DNA of 64,000 nt, taken from assembly GCA_024682395.1 (NCBI GenBank), contig JAIKZH010000047.1, positions 1 through 64,000 of the forward strand, in the 5' to 3' direction. Shown piece by piece: positions 10,374 to 20,822 of this stretch; position 1 is the stretch's first letter; every line of letters begins with the position of its first letter. Below the pieces are notes generated by a model. It did no database searches. It saw nothing but the letters and a program-made list of their open reading frames with translations, and was not told where the DNA came from. The stretch comes from Bacteroidaceae bacterium. GTDB taxonomy: Bacteria > Bacteroidota > Bacteroidia > Bacteroidales > Bacteroidaceae. The position numbers and the translations under genes are program-made.

Positions 10374-11231
10374 TTAAGGAATCATCTTTTCTATAGGTAA
10401 TACCAAGATACCTTCTGCACCAAGTTGTTTCAACTGTCCGATGATTTCCCAGAATCGTTTTTCGTCAAGTACTGTATGGATGCTGCTCCAGCCCTCAGTA
10501 GCCAAAGGCATCACTGTTGGACTTTTAATACCAGGTAAAACTTTAGTGATTTCACCAATCTTATCTGTAGGTGCATTCATCAAAACATATTTCTTATCTT
10601 CTGCTGCACGTACTGCATTTATACGGAATAATAATTCCTCAAGCACAGCTTGCTTGTGTGGATCATTGTTTAGGTTTTTATTTCCAATCAACAATGCTTC
10701 GCTTTTCATTACGATTTCCACTTCTTTCAAGTTGTTGCTTACAAGTGTAGAACCAGAACTTACGATATCGAAGATACCATCAGCCAATGCAATTCCTGGA
10801 GCAATTTCAACTGAACCTTGAATAACGTGGATGTCGATATCAAGGTTATACTCCTTCATGAATTTTCTAAGGATTTCTGGATAGCTTGTTGCAATTTTCT
10901 TTCCGTTGAACCAGTCTAATCCTGTATATTCAATAGATTTAGGAATTGCCAAAGATAGACGGCATTTGCTAAATCCAAGTCGTTTTACAATATCAGCATC
11001 TTCTCCTCTTTCTACAAATTCGTTTTCACCAACGATTCCGAGATCTGCAACACCATCTGCTACAGTTTGAGGAATATCGTCATCACGAAGATATAACACT
11101 TCGATAGGGAAGTTTGATGATTCTACGAGAAGTGTTCTTTTTGAGTTACTAACCTTAATACCTGCTTCAGATAATAAGTTCATTGTGTCTTCGTTAAGAC
11201 GTCCTTTTGATTGTACAGCTATTCTTATCAT
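10374..11231 (-). CDS. hisG: ATP phosphoribosyltransferase, long form
   Basis: It catalyses the first committed step of histidine synthesis, condensing ATP with PRPP. At 285 residues it is the long form with a C-terminal regulatory (histidine-binding) domain from about residue 210. This agrees with the absence of a hisZ gene nearby. The PRPP loop region DIVSSGSTLVSNNL is present at about 160, and the periplasmic-binding-like catalytic lobes precede it. It is the first gene of the his operon. I found no attenuator-like run of His codons in the 94-nt upstream gap to rho. Confidence 0.96.
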   Translation of the reverse strand: MIRIAVQSKGRLNEDTMNLLSEAGIKVSNSKRTLLVESSNFPIEVLYLRDDDIPQTVADGVADLGIVGENEFVERGEDADIVKRLGFSKCRLSLAIPKSIEYTGLDWFNGKKIATSYPEILRKFMKEYNLDIDIHVIQGSVEIAPGIALADGIFDIVSSGSTLVSNNLKEVEIVMKSEALLIGNKNLNNDPHKQAVLEELLFRINAVRAAEDKKYVLMNAPTDKIGEITKVLPGIKSPTVMPLATEGWSSIHTVLDEKRFWEIIGQLKQLGAEGILVLPIEKMIP

Positions 11232-11325
11232 AATATATTATAATTGTCTTTATTTTAATATCTAATAATAATTAGAATTCCTTTAGCTATTCACTTTAGA
11301 TTAGAATTGTTAACTAATTCCATTA

Positions 11326-13479
11326 TTAACTATTCATTGTCATCAAGAATTCTTCGTTATTCTCTGTACGTTCTATGTGGTTAAGAACGAGATCCATAGC
11401 TTCAAGCACAGTCATATCGCTGATATGTTTGCGTAGAACCCACATACGACGAGTTGTGTTGTTGTCCTGAAGTAGGTCGTCTCGACGTGTACTTGATGCA
11501 ATAAGATTGACAGCTGGGAACACTCGTTTGTTTGAGAGTGAGCGGTCCAACTGAAGTTCCATGTTTCCTGTTCCCTTGAATTCCTCGAAAATCACTTCGT
11601 CCATCTTAGAACCTGTGTCGATGAGTGCAGTTGCTATGATGGTGAGAGAACCACCGCCTTCAATGTTACGTGCAGCACCGAAGAAGCGTTTTGGCTTTTG
11701 TAGTGCATTTGCGTCAACACCACCGGTAAGCACTTTACCACTGGCAGGGCTAACTGTGTTGTATGCACGTGCAAGTCGAGTGATAGAATCAAGGAAGATA
11801 ACTACATCGTGTCCGCATTCAACCATACGTTTAGCTTTCTCTAAAACGAGGTTTGCTATTTTTACGTGGTTGTCGGCTGGAGCATCGAATGTAGATGCGA
11901 TAACCTCTGCGTTTACAGTTCTCGCCATATCTGTTACTTCTTCTGGACGTTCATCGATTAAGAGCATCATAAGGTATGCTTCAGGATGGTTACGTGCAAT
12001 AGAATTGGCGATATCCTTCATTAACAATGTCTTACCTGTCTTTGGCTGTGCCACGATAAGTGCACGTTGTCCTTTTCCGATAGGTGAGAATAAGTCAACG
12101 ATTCTGCTTGATGGACTATCGTTTTTGCCACTGCATAATTTGAATTTCTCATCAGGGAATAATGGTGTGAGGTATTCAAATGGTACACGGTCGCGTACGA
12201 TAGAAGGGTCGCATCCGTTGATTTTCTTGATGCTTGTTAATGGGAAATATTTTTCTCCATCATGTGGTGGACGAATTGTTCCTTCCACAACGTCACCAGT
12301 CTTAAGACCATAATGTTTAACCTGTGATTGGTTAACATATATATCGTCTGGAGATGGAAGATAGTTGTAGTCTGAACTGCGCAAGAATCCGTAGTTGTCG
12401 GTTGTGAGTTCAAGAACGCCCGATACGCTTACTATATCAGTAAAGTCATATAGTTGTGGCATTTCAGGTTCGTTCCACATTGGTTCGTTATTATTTATAG
12501 GCATAGGAGCGGCACCCATGTTGTTAACAATAGGATTCATATCCATATTGTTCATGTTGTCGTTCATTTGCTGTTTGAATTTCTCGAACATGCTTTGAGG
12601 TGCAGGTTCATAGAATCCGTCTTCGTTTGGAATATCTTCAAGAATAATAAAATCGTCTCCGTTGTCTAATCCATCTTCCATGAATGATGGTTTGTTATCA
12701 TTTATTATATTGAATGGATTTTCAGCGAAATTCGCATTATTATTAATATTGTTATCTAATGAAGTGTTTTTATTTTCAACATCCTCAAGAATACCGAATA
12801 GTTCTCCGTTTGCATTTTCTGGAGTTTCATTTTCATTATTCATATCCAATGTGTTATCTTCTGTTTCTGCATCTTCCTTTTTAGGACGACCGCGTTTTTT
12901 CTTTGGGGTTTCAATACTAGTTTCGTCAACGATGTCGAATTCCTCATTTTCGATAGATTCAGAATCTTCTTTTTGAGTTGACATTGTTGTATCATCTGAT
13001 GTCTCAGAATTTTTCTTAGGGCGTCCTCTTTTTTTCTTAGGAGTTTCAGTTAGAGTTTCTTCATTAGAAATATCTGAATCATCTATATTATCTTGATTAA
13101 TGTCTTGATTATCTTCAAGTAGAGTGTTGTCTGTATTTTTAGGCATAATATCAACTTCTCCATTTAATATACTTGCATCAGTCGCAGATAAATCACTGAA
13201 TAATGTGTGTTCAGGAGTTTTAATTTCGTTTTTGTCAACTTTTTTAGCATTTTCCTGATTTGCAGAGTAAACATGATTTACAGATTTTACTCTTTGTCGT
13301 TTTCTTGATGGTTTTTCGTTTGCGACTTTTTCGGCTGCTGATACCACGGCATACTTATCCAATATTGCATAGATTAGGTCTTTTTCGCTTAATTTAGAAG
13401 TCTTAATACCTAATTCTTCAGCAATAGATTGTAGTTCTGCCAGGTCTTTGCCTGATAGTTGTTCTTTGTTGTATTGCAT
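11326..13479 (-). CDS. rho: transcription termination factor Rho with large disordered insert
   Basis: This is the hexameric RNA-dependent ATPase that ends transcription. Its 717 residues are far more than the roughly 420 of E. coli Rho. The order is an N-terminal Rho_N/SAP-like helix bundle (about 5-45), a low-complexity Asp/Asn/Glu-rich insert (about 55-340), the cold-shock RNA-binding domain ([14 protein letters not shown], about 354-405) and the ATPase core with Walker A AQPKTGKT (477-484). Walker B VVIFLDS, the Q-loop and the R-loop [11 protein letters not shown] follow. The insert holds two identical basic [10 protein letters not shown] blocks (about 147-156 and 192-201) that look like AT-hooks. 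Long intrinsically disordered Rho inserts in gut Bacteroides have been linked to phase separation. Its own promoter lies at 13624-13653. Confidence 0.97.
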   Translation of the reverse strand: MQYNKEQLSGKDLAELQSIAEELGIKTSKLSEKDLIYAILDKYAVVSAAEKVANEKPSRKRQRVKSVNHVYSANQENAKKVDKNEIKTPEHTLFSDLSATDASILNGEVDIMPKNTDNTLLEDNQDINQDNIDDSDISNEETLTETPKKKRGRPKKNSETSDDTTMSTQKEDSESIENEEFDIVDETSIETPKKKRGRPKKEDAETEDNTLDMNNENETPENANGELFGILEDVENKNTSLDNNINNNANFAENPFNIINDNKPSFMEDGLDNGDDFIILEDIPNEDGFYEPAPQSMFEKFKQQMNDNMNNMDMNPIVNNMGAAPMPINNNEPMWNEPEMPQLYDFTDIVSVSGVLELTTDNYGFLRSSDYNYLPSPDDIYVNQSQVKHYGLKTGDVVEGTIRPPHDGEKYFPLTSIKKINGCDPSIVRDRVPFEYLTPLFPDEKFKLCSGKNDSPSSRIVDLFSPIGKGQRALIVAQPKTGKTLLMKDIANSIARNHPEAYLMMLLIDERPEEVTDMARTVNAEVIASTFDAPADNHVKIANLVLEKAKRMVECGHDVVIFLDSITRLARAYNTVSPASGKVLTGGVDANALQKPKRFFGAARNIEGGGSLTIIATALIDTGSKMDEVIFEEFKGTGNMELQLDRSLSNKRVFPAVNLIASSTRRDDLLQDNNTTRRMWVLRKHISDMTVLEAMDLVLNHIERTENNEEFLMTMNS

Positions 13480-13805
13480 ATTTATGATTATATGTTTTTC
13501 TCAACAAACGACACAATATATATGTATACACGAGTGACGTGATAACAAATAAAACTAGTTTGTTGATTGATTTTTTTATTTGTGAAAAAAATGATTTGTG
13601 GTGAGTTTATCCTAAATCCGTTGCAAAGATAAGTATTAATTGGTAATTAGCAAAATAAACAATGATATTTTTTGTTAAATATACCATGTTTTTTAGTACT
13701 CATTATTGTACACGGAGGATATGCCACGGGCTTTATTATAGTTGTTATGCTGTGGTTTTTTCTACAGAATTTATCTCTTGCAATTTTTTGTTGTATTTTT
13801 TATAA
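13480..13805. other. gap between rho start and engB end
   Basis: No gene is visible. It contains the rho promoter and a leader of roughly 140 nt (minus strand). On the engB side it holds an AT-rich stretch with no convincing terminator. Confidence 0.5.
13624..13653 (-). promoter_or_regulatory. rho promoter
   Basis: TATCTTTG (13624-13631, minus) is preceded by TTG (13651-13653) with a 19-nt spacer, a perfect match to the Bacteroidetes consensus. It predicts a leader of about 140 nt, long enough for the autoregulation common in rho genes. Confidence 0.75.
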
Positions 13806-14435
13806 TTAATTGTTGGTTAATGATTCGTTGATTGAATCAATATAATCCAGTAATTCGTCATGACCTAATTTTGTAGTTGAACTGGTAATGAAATATGGTG
13901 GTATTTCTTCCCATTGTTCTTTTAGTTGGTCAATATATGCATTAACGTTTGATACTTGTTTGGCGTGGCTCAGTTTATCTGCTTTTGTGAATACGAGTGC
14001 AAACGGAATTCCATTTTCTCCAAGAAATTCCAAAAAGTTTAAGTCCTTTTTCTGTGGTTCGTGACGTATGTCTATCAATACAAATAAACATGTTAACTGC
14101 TCTCTGTCAAGAACATAGTGAGATATCAGATTCCACAATTTATCCATTTCTCGTTTACCTCTCAGTGCGAAACCATATCCGGGGAGGTCAACAAGAAACC
14201 ATTCGTTGATATTTGATTTGTTATTTGTTGTCTGCAACAGAAAATGGTTGATAAGCATTGTCTTTCCTGGTGTTGACGAAGTCATTGCAAGTCCTTTTTT
14301 GCCTGTTAGCATATTAATCAAACTTGATTTGCCTACATTAGATCTTCCTATGAAGGCATACTCGGGCTGAGTGGTTTGTGGACACATGTCAGCTCGTGGA
14401 CTACTTTGCTTAAATGTTGCAGATTGTATTTTCAT
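13806..14435 (-). CDS. engB: ribosome biogenesis GTPase YihA/YsxC/EngB
   Basis: This essential GTPase assists late assembly of the 50S ribosomal subunit. It has 209 residues with G1 [10 protein letters not shown], the switch region STPGKT, G3 DLPGYGFA, G4 FTKADK and G5-like ITSSTTKLG. The N-terminal MKIQSATF fits family starts, so the ATG at 14435 is well supported. The -7 box ends only four bases before that ATG, so the mRNA should be leaderless or nearly so. The gene is divergent from the lipoprotein gene at 14545. Confidence 0.96.
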   Translation of the reverse strand: MKIQSATFKQSSPRADMCPQTTQPEYAFIGRSNVGKSSLINMLTGKKGLAMTSSTPGKTMLINHFLLQTTNNKSNINEWFLVDLPGYGFALRGKREMDKLWNLISHYVLDREQLTCLFVLIDIRHEPQKKDLNFLEFLGENGIPFALVFTKADKLSHAKQVSNVNAYIDQLKEQWEEIPPYFITSSTTKLGHDELLDYIDSINESLTNN

Positions 14436-14439
14436 GATG

Positions 14440-14470
14440 CAAAGATAGTTTATTTATTTTAAAAATGCAA
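14440..14470 (-). promoter_or_regulatory. engB promoter abutting the start codon
   Basis: TATCTTTG (14440-14447, minus) with TTG at 14468-14470, spacer 20. Transcription should start within a few bases of the ATG at 14433-14435, leaving almost no 5' untranslated region. Confidence 0.65.
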
Positions 14471-14544
14471 CTTTTATTCTTTTGTTATAGAATATTTGTT
14501 TATTAACATAAATTTAATTATTTTTGCCTAACAAAAATTAAGAC

Positions 14545-15114
14545 ATGAGGATAATTTATTTTATTGGCTGTCAGTTATTGTTGATTCTGTTGGTGTGTGG
14601 TTGCATTCAGAATGCCGATTCAATGTATCCGGTTGATGATATACGAATGATATGCCAAAAATCCGACTCCAATGAATTCTGTTATGTTAATGCAACTGAT
14701 TCTGGTGTAATCCGTTACGAATATTTGAATCATGACAGTGTCTTTGTGCTTTACCACATAAAGAATGATTCGGTTTTAGATGAATGGAGAATTCCTTATC
14801 CTGTGTATAGAGTGGATTGTGGAGACCTGACTGGCGATGGGGTGCCTGAAATTTGTGTTGGTGTCATTAAAAAAACTCGATACCGCCCTGTATTAGATAA
14901 AAGATTATTTATCTTCAAACTTCATCGTGGTATTTTTATTCGTCCGTTGTGGTTGGGCTCAAGAGTATCTAATCCGTTGATTGACTTCTGTTTAGAGCGT
15001 GATAGCACAACTTCTGTGATTCACACATGGGAACAGACTCCCGATTCGGTGGTGCAGATTTTATACACATACCATGGTTTCGGCATTAAGTTTCTTAGAT
15101 ATCATACAGAATAA
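14545..15114 (+). CDS. small lipoprotein of unknown function
   Basis: The 189-residue protein has a lipoprotein signal (hydrophobic run then LLVCGC, lipid cysteine at about 20). The middle contains DCGDLTGDGVPEICVGV, which resembles the Ca2+-binding loop of FG-GAP/VCBS-type repeats. The C-terminal half is rich in beta-prone sequence. I do not recognise a named family. It is the first of three consecutive plus-strand genes for predicted exported lipoproteins (14545-18744), with gaps of about 70 nt, so co-expression is likely. Confidence 0.75.
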   Translation: MRIIYFIGCQLLLILLVCGCIQNADSMYPVDDIRMICQKSDSNEFCYVNATDSGVIRYEYLNHDSVFVLYHIKNDSVLDEWRIPYPVYRVDCGDLTGDGVPEICVGVIKKTRYRPVLDKRLFIFKLHRGIFIRPLWLGSRVSNPLIDFCLERDSTTSVIHTWEQTPDSVVQILYTYHGFGIKFLRYHTE

Positions 15115-15185
15115 TTCATGATAGTTATTTAAGTTCTTGAAAATAAAGCATTCAATTATAAAAAAATTAAACCTTAATTTGGCTT

Positions 15186-17636
15186 ATGAAAAAAGGATTA
15201 TTATTGTTATCAACAACCGCATTGCTTCTGTCGGCTTGTATGAACAAACAGCAAGGCACTATTGATAATGACCTTGTCGCTTCTAATGAAGACGTAGATT
15301 TTGCTCCAAAGTCATTTCTGATGACTAAGGATAAGTTACCTGAGAAAATTGATTATGATATGGATATTTCCGACATGACACTCATGGAATTACGTCTGTT
15401 GAAAAATTATCCTTATGCTCTCCACGGACTTTGGTTTACTGAGGCTGATCTTAACGGATTCTTTTCTTCTAAATCGGAATGGTATTTCGATAAATGCTTT
15501 AAATATTCAGAGGCGCATGGATTTAATCCTCTTTTGAAGTATTCTGCTGTGAAACTGTCTGCTAAAGAAAAGGAATTTGTTGATAGGGTGGATGAAAGAA
15601 TAAAAGAAATGCAGAAAAATAATTTTGTTCAGGTTGATGATTTGAAACTGTCAAATGTCGTAAATACGGTAAATATGTTTCAGTTAGAGGAATACGATCA
15701 GGATTTCTTGAAACAACTTGCTCATCACAACTTCTCTATCATGCCGTCAAACAACGAACAGCTGTTTAATGTATATGAGGAAAATGAGTATAACCAAATG
15801 CCAAACTTCATTACAACCGACCTTTATCTTCAGGCATTCCACATGTATTTTTCATATGTCTTGAAGTCGTTGGAAAAACATACGTTTGTTGATTATCTGG
15901 ATGAATTCTATGTGTCTATGAATGAACGTGCTATGATTATTGCTGAACGTGAGAGTACCGATGCCGAAACTCGCGATTTGGCAGAATATATTGCGGCGTT
16001 CTATGCTATTGCCGAGAAGTTGTTGAACGATAAAGACTTGGAGGTGCCTGAGTCGTATAAAAGTATTGTAGCGAGCGAGCTGAAAAATATAATGGCATGT
16101 CGTGACACAAATTCTCCAATGATGAGTTCAAACGGCAAAGCAACCGATTTTACTTATAGTCTGTTTAAACCTCGTGGACATTACACTCGTTCTGAAGAAC
16201 AAAAACGTTATTTCCGTTCTATGATGTGGCTTCAAACAGCTACATTCTGTCGTGAAAATAAATTATCTTTGAAACGTGTGGCAATGATGTCGTACGTGTT
16301 CAACACTTCACGTCATAATGCTCAAATGAAGATTTATAACATGTCGCATTTGTTGGATTTCCTTATGGGAACTCCTGATAATGTGTCAATAATGGATATA
16401 TCTGATATGTTGTCACAGGGTCGCGATATGACACTTGATAATGTTACAGATATGGGATTCTTACAGAGTCTGAACAATAATCTTATTAAGAAGTTCAAGA
16501 CATATAACAGAATCAAATCTAAGAAATCAGATGGTGGTTGTGACGATAAAATCAATTTCATGCCACAACGCTATACTCCTGATGCCGAAGTGATGTCGAA
16601 TATGTATGACCCAACACCAAATTCTGAACGTGCCTTCCCTAAAGGTTTGGATGTCTTCAGTGCTTTTGGTTGTAAACATGCCGACGAAATACTTGACACT
16701 TACTACGATGAACATAAACAATGGGGAGATTACAAGAAGTATTCCGACAAGATGAAGAATTTGTTCTCTAACTATACTGATGAACAGTTTGGCGCATCTA
16801 TGTACACTAAATGGTTTGAATGTCTTGTGAAATTGCAAAAGATCCACAAGGATTACCCTGGATTTATGAAAACGTATAATTGGCAGTCTAAGAATCTGAA
16901 TAGTGCGTTGGCTTCATGGGCAGAACTCAAGCATGATGCAATATTATATGCAGAACAACCTATGGGCGCAGAATGTGGCGGCGGTTCAGATTTCCCTGAT
17001 CCAATATCTAAAGGATATATCGAACCAAACATGTTGTTCTGGAAGACAATGAGAAATGCAGTACTTCAAACACGTAAGTTACTGGAAGATAATGCTCTTA
17101 TGACAGACGACCTTGATGGTGTAACCACCCAGATGACAGATTATATGGATTTCTGTATTAAAGTATCTGCAAAGGAACTTCGTGGCGAGGTGTTGTCAGA
17201 AGAAGAATATTCTGAAATTGAACATCTTGGAAGTTCTCTTGAGTGGTTTACACTTAGTGTGATCGATCCTGATGCTAATTTAGGAAGTTGGGGACTTGTA
17301 CAAGGTGCCGACCGCTCAATTGCTGTTGTTGCCGATGTGTTCACTCGTGATATCTTAGGCTGTGACAAGTGCGGTATATTGTATGAGGCAGTTGGTAACG
17401 CCGACTACATATATGTAATTGTGAATATAGGCAATGATATCGTCTTGACACGTGGTGCTGTGTTCTCATACTATGAATTTATTAACGAATTAGGTGATAG
17501 ACTGACTGATGAACAATGGCAGGAAAAACTTGAAAAGAAAGCTCCTGCACGTCCAAAGTGGATGCAACATCTGATTCATAATACAGAGAATGCTCCTATA
17601 GTCAACGAAGAGATTTTCTATAGTACAGGATGCTGA
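15186..17636 (+). CDS. DUF3160-like lipoprotein
   Basis: An 816-residue exported lipoprotein with signal LLSTTALLLSACMNK (lipid cysteine near residue 18). The long helical body contains ITTDLYLQAFHMYFSYVLKSLE and the C-terminal GAECGGGSDFPDP, features I associate with DUF3160 proteins. Their function is unknown. The whole ORF is intact. It lies between the FG-GAP-like lipoprotein and the CapA-like gene, as part of the same putative envelope operon. Confidence 0.75.
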   Translation: MKKGLLLLSTTALLLSACMNKQQGTIDNDLVASNEDVDFAPKSFLMTKDKLPEKIDYDMDISDMTLMELRLLKNYPYALHGLWFTEADLNGFFSSKSEWYFDKCFKYSEAHGFNPLLKYSAVKLSAKEKEFVDRVDERIKEMQKNNFVQVDDLKLSNVVNTVNMFQLEEYDQDFLKQLAHHNFSIMPSNNEQLFNVYEENEYNQMPNFITTDLYLQAFHMYFSYVLKSLEKHTFVDYLDEFYVSMNERAMIIAERESTDAETRDLAEYIAAFYAIAEKLLNDKDLEVPESYKSIVASELKNIMACRDTNSPMMSSNGKATDFTYSLFKPRGHYTRSEEQKRYFRSMMWLQTATFCRENKLSLKRVAMMSYVFNTSRHNAQMKIYNMSHLLDFLMGTPDNVSIMDISDMLSQGRDMTLDNVTDMGFLQSLNNNLIKKFKTYNRIKSKKSDGGCDDKINFMPQRYTPDAEVMSNMYDPTPNSERAFPKGLDVFSAFGCKHADEILDTYYDEHKQWGDYKKYSDKMKNLFSNYTDEQFGASMYTKWFECLVKLQKIHKDYPGFMKTYNWQSKNLNSALASWAELKHDAILYAEQPMGAECGGGSDFPDPISKGYIEPNMLFWKTMRNAVLQTRKLLEDNALMTDDLDGVTTQMTDYMDFCIKVSAKELRGEVLSEEEYSEIEHLGSSLEWFTLSVIDPDANLGSWGLVQGADRSIAVVADVFTRDILGCDKCGILYEAVGNADYIYVIVNIGNDIVLTRGAVFSYYEFINELGDRLTDEQWQEKLEKKAPARPKWMQHLIHNTENAPIVNEEIFYSTGC

Positions 17637-17706
17637 TGAAGTATATTGAACAAGTCTTTCAGTTGTCTGTCAACTTCTGCAAAGTCGTGTTCAAGGATAA
17701 AAACCA

Positions 17707-18744
17707 ATGTATATATTGAAAAATATATTTATAATTATTCTTTGTGTTCTCTTTGTTTCTGCCTGCAATAACGGACAGGAACAAAGAGAATTGTCATTGA
17801 TTGAAACTGATACTCCTCCTGTGGCTCATACTCTCAACATGAAAGAAACAGTGGGGAACTTAGATTCTTGTGCTTCATCACGATTAAAAATTTTATTCAC
17901 AGGCGATGTCTTGTTTGACCGTGGTGTGCGTAAATGGATTGAACGCAAGGGAGTTGAATGGCTTTTTGAAGGGGTGAAAGATGAATTTCATCGCGCCGAT
18001 GCTGTTGTGATTAATCTTGAATGTCCTTTGACCGATACCATCTCTGCAATCAACAAAAAATATATATTTAGGGCAGAAGCCAAATGGGCGAAAGACCTAA
18101 AAAAAGTGGGGGTTACTCATGCTGCTATGTCAAATAATCACACTAATGATCAAGGACGTCGTGGACTTCAAGCAACTAATCATCATTTACTTAAGGCTGG
18201 AATCGTTCCTATCGGTTATGGTATGAATACTCAGGAGCAGGTTCGTCCAGCAATAATAGAAAAAGACGGAATAAGAGTGGCTGTTTTCAATTCTGTTGCT
18301 TTTCCACTTGAAAACTGGATGCATCTTGAAAATCGTCCTGGAATATGTCAACTCAATCCGAGGTCGTTATCAAAAGAAATAAAGAAATACAAGTCCGAGA
18401 ATAAGAATACATTTATTGTGGTAGTCTTACATTGGGGCATCGAATTCCAATCATTACCTACACGAATGCAACGTGGTGACGCACATCTCTTAGCTGAATC
18501 GGGCGCTGATGTAATTATCGGTCATCATCCACATGTGCTTCAACCAGTTGACACAATCAATCATACACCAGTATATTATAGTATCGGTAATTTTGTATTT
18601 GACCAATCTCCTTCAATTGCACGCAAATCAGTAATTGCCTCAGTCGAATTCTCAAAAAATGGGGTAGCGGCATCCGATATTATCCCTATTACAATAGAAC
18701 AATGCAGACCGATAAGAGGCAACAGAGTCATAATTGAGAATTGA
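17707..18744 (+). CDS. CapA-family metallophosphatase-like lipoprotein
   Basis: The 345-residue protein has a lipoprotein signal (LCVLFVSACNN). The rest matches the CapA/PgsA superfamily of calcineurin-like proteins associated with poly-gamma-glutamate capsule assembly. Visible motifs are TGDVLFDRGVR, VINLECPLTD, MSNNHTNDQG, VVVLHWGIEF and ADVIIGHHPHVLQ, which supply the Asp, Asn and His metal-ligand positions. No pgsB/pgsC partner lies nearby, so the capsule role is not supported here; many Bacteroidetes carry isolated paralogues. The last codons and stop fall at the edge of an AATTGA-rich repeat. Confidence 0.85.
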   Translation: MYILKNIFIIILCVLFVSACNNGQEQRELSLIETDTPPVAHTLNMKETVGNLDSCASSRLKILFTGDVLFDRGVRKWIERKGVEWLFEGVKDEFHRADAVVINLECPLTDTISAINKKYIFRAEAKWAKDLKKVGVTHAAMSNNHTNDQGRRGLQATNHHLLKAGIVPIGYGMNTQEQVRPAIIEKDGIRVAVFNSVAFPLENWMHLENRPGICQLNPRSLSKEIKKYKSENKNTFIVVVLHWGIEFQSLPTRMQRGDAHLLAESGADVIIGHHPHVLQPVDTINHTPVYYSIGNFVFDQSPSIARKSVIASVEFSKNGVAASDIIPITIEQCRPIRGNRVIIEN

Positions 18745-18809
18745 AGATTGAAAGTTCTAAGTTTTCGGAACAACAAAATTAATTATCAATTATTATTAAT
18801 AATGTATAT

Positions 18810-18843
18810 AAAAAAGGTGCATACTTCGAAAAGTGATGCACCT
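18810..18843 (-). terminator. rpmE2 terminator
   Basis: On minus GGTGCAT pairs with ATGCACC around a 13-nt internal segment, followed by TTTTTTATA. It lies 28 nt after the L31 stop codon. Confidence 0.75.
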
Positions 18844-18870
18844 TGTATATTTCCGTGTTAAGTGAATGAA

Positions 18871-19125
18871 TTATTTCTTCTTCATTGCAGCGTAACGGTT
18901 CATGAATTTATCTACACGACCTGCAGTATCCACAAGTTTAGCTTTACCTGTGTAGAATGGGTGTGAAGAAGATGAGATTTCGAGTTTGATTACAGGGTAT
19001 TCCTGACCTTCAAACTCAACTGTGTCATTTGACTTAGCACATGACTGTGAGAGGAACATATCGCCGTTTGACATGTCTTTGAAGACAACTGGACGATAAT
19101 TCTCTGGGTGAATTCCTTTTTTCAT
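18871..19125 (-). CDS. rpmE2: 50S ribosomal protein L31, type B
   Basis: An 84-residue ribosomal protein of the large subunit. Type B features are the [17 protein letters not shown] start, the [14 protein letters not shown] segment (here SSSHPFYTG) and [11 protein letters not shown]. The Zn-binding CxxC pair of type A is absent. Its promoter is a textbook TTG-N19-TATCTTTG at 19211-19240, and a terminator follows. Confidence 0.97.
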   Translation of the reverse strand: MKKGIHPENYRPVVFKDMSNGDMFLSQSCAKSNDTVEFEGQEYPVIKLEISSSSHPFYTGKAKLVDTAGRVDKFMNRYAAMKKK

Positions 19126-19210
19126 TTTTTTAGTTTTTTATTGTTGTTATACAGTTCATTATTTGTTCTGGTGAACAATAAAAATGATTCTCTTTGCGTA
19201 TTTCAGCGTG

Positions 19211-19240
19211 CAAAGATACGAATTTTTTCTTAATCCACAA
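19211..19240 (-). promoter_or_regulatory. rpmE2 promoter
   Basis: TATCTTTG (19211-19218, minus) and TTG (19238-19240) with an exact 19-nt spacer. The predicted leader is about 75 nt. Confidence 0.75.
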
Positions 19241-19349
19241 CTCACTAATGACTTTTTTAATGATTTTTTGTTGTGTAATTGTCCTTTTCTGCATCTTTTG
19301 TTAATTTATATGCAATAAATCATTATCTTTGCACGTTATTTTTTATATC

Positions 19350-20822
19350 ATGAGTCAGGTTGAAGAATCGAAAAACGATGGAACGATAAAACACGTATTG
19401 AAGTATACTGGTTTGTTCGGTGGTGTTCAAGGCATTAATTTGCTTGTGAACGTATTGCGTAATAAACTGACTGCAATATTACTTCAAGAAAAAGGAATAG
19501 GACTTATAACTCTGTTCAACACCCTTGTGATATTTATTAATAATGCAACCAATTTTGGTATATCTTTCAGTGCCATAAAGCATGTGTCAGATCTGTTTGA
19601 AACAGGCGATGATGAAAAGATACGCCAATTTATAAAGGTCGTACGTTCATGGTGCTTATTGACAGCTATATTAGGTACTTCAATTTGTGTGTTGGCTTCG
19701 TTCTTCTATGATAATCAGTTAGATATACTGATAATATCTCCTATAGTTGGTATTCTTGCCATTACGAGCGGTGAAATGGCAATTCTTAAAGGACTGAAAC
19801 AACTGAAGCGAGTTGCAAAGATCTCTTTCTGGTCTGCCATATCCACAATGTTTGTGTGTGTCCCGCTGTATTATTATTTGAGATGGAGCGGTATTTCTCT
19901 TGCTCTCTTATTGAGTAATATCATCATCCTTTTAATACATCTTAATTTTTCAACACGTATTTATTCTTATTCAGCTCATATATTTAATAAGGAGGATTTG
20001 AAACAAGGATTTCCGATGATAAAACTCGGTGTAGGCTATATCATTGCTGGTATCTTTGGTAGTGGAGCCGAATATTTCATTAGGGAATCAATTAATCAGA
20101 TTGATGGAGAAGGTGCTGTGGGATTGTATTCATGTGGATATGTCATGATGGTGCAATATGCTTCTGTGGTGTTGGCATCACTCGAGACCGATTTCTTTCC
20201 TCGTCTTACTCAAGTGATAGATAGTCCAAAACGAATGAACATAACAATTGAGCGTCAGAAAGAGGTGTGTACTTTGTTGTTGTCGCCTATGTTGATATTC
20301 TTTGTTATTGCCATGCCGTTTTTGTTGAGGTTGTTTTATACCGGAAATTTCCTTACAGCCATGCCAATGGCAATATGTGCTTCGTTTTATATCTTCTTTA
20401 AGGCGTTAGCAACTCCTGTGGCATATCTTCCGTTAGCAAAAGGTCATGCTAAGACCTATATGGTAAACGAACTGGTGTATGATATATTTATCGCATTAAC
20501 CATCCCATTTGCATATCGTGAATACGGACTGATGGGGGCGGGTATAGCACTTTCATTAGGTGGACTTTTTGATTATCTTTTGGTTAATATTATTTACAGA
20601 TACAAATATAAGTATCAGATGTCTTTCCGCCTATTACCAATATATGTATTACAATTTGTTCTTCTTGCCACTTCTGTAATCGTAGCGGTAAATTACTCAA
20701 ACCAAGTATGTTGGCTTGTCGGTGGCGGTGTACTCCTCCTTTCTATAATCCTAACCGTCTTGGTTCTGATGAAAGACCGAAGAAAGGAGAAAAGAGGCAA
20801 CGGAGTTGCAATTGATAATTGA
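19350..20822 (+). CDS. Wzx-like polysaccharide flippase (MOP superfamily)
   Basis: A 490-residue polytopic membrane protein with about 12-14 hydrophobic segments, resembling O-antigen translocases that flip undecaprenyl-linked sugar units. The conserved start is KHVLKYTGLFGGVQGINLLVNVLRNK. The start is placed at the ATG reading MSQVEES because an in-frame TTG at 19329 lies inside the promoter -7 box TATCTTTG (19324-19331). No glycosyltransferase genes adjoin it, so it is an isolated flippase gene. The last codons (AIDN, stop) are supplied by an intergenic repeat shared with the convergent downstream gene. Confidence 0.88.
   Translation: MSQVEESKNDGTIKHVLKYTGLFGGVQGINLLVNVLRNKLTAILLQEKGIGLITLFNTLVIFINNATNFGISFSAIKHVSDLFETGDDEKIRQFIKVVRSWCLLTAILGTSICVLASFFYDNQLDILIISPIVGILAITSGEMAILKGLKQLKRVAKISFWSAISTMFVCVPLYYYLRWSGISLALLLSNIIILLIHLNFSTRIYSYSAHIFNKEDLKQGFPMIKLGVGYIIAGIFGSGAEYFIRESINQIDGEGAVGLYSCGYVMMVQYASVVLASLETDFFPRLTQVIDSPKRMNITIERQKEVCTLLLSPMLIFFVIAMPFLLRLFYTGNFLTAMPMAICASFYIFFKALATPVAYLPLAKGHAKTYMVNELVYDIFIALTIPFAYREYGLMGAGIALSLGGLFDYLLVNIIYRYKYKYQMSFRLLPIYVLQFVLLATSVIVAVNYSNQVCWLVGGGVLLLSIILTVLVLMKDRRKEKRGNGVAIDN

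Noticed and set aside
11561..12313. 250-codon plus-strand open frame
   Set aside because: It lies antisense to the conserved Rho core and has no recognisable domain; it is a shadow of rho.
19329..19349. TTG start for the flippase gene
   Set aside because: The TTG is part of the -7 box TATCTTTG, so it lies upstream of the transcript start.
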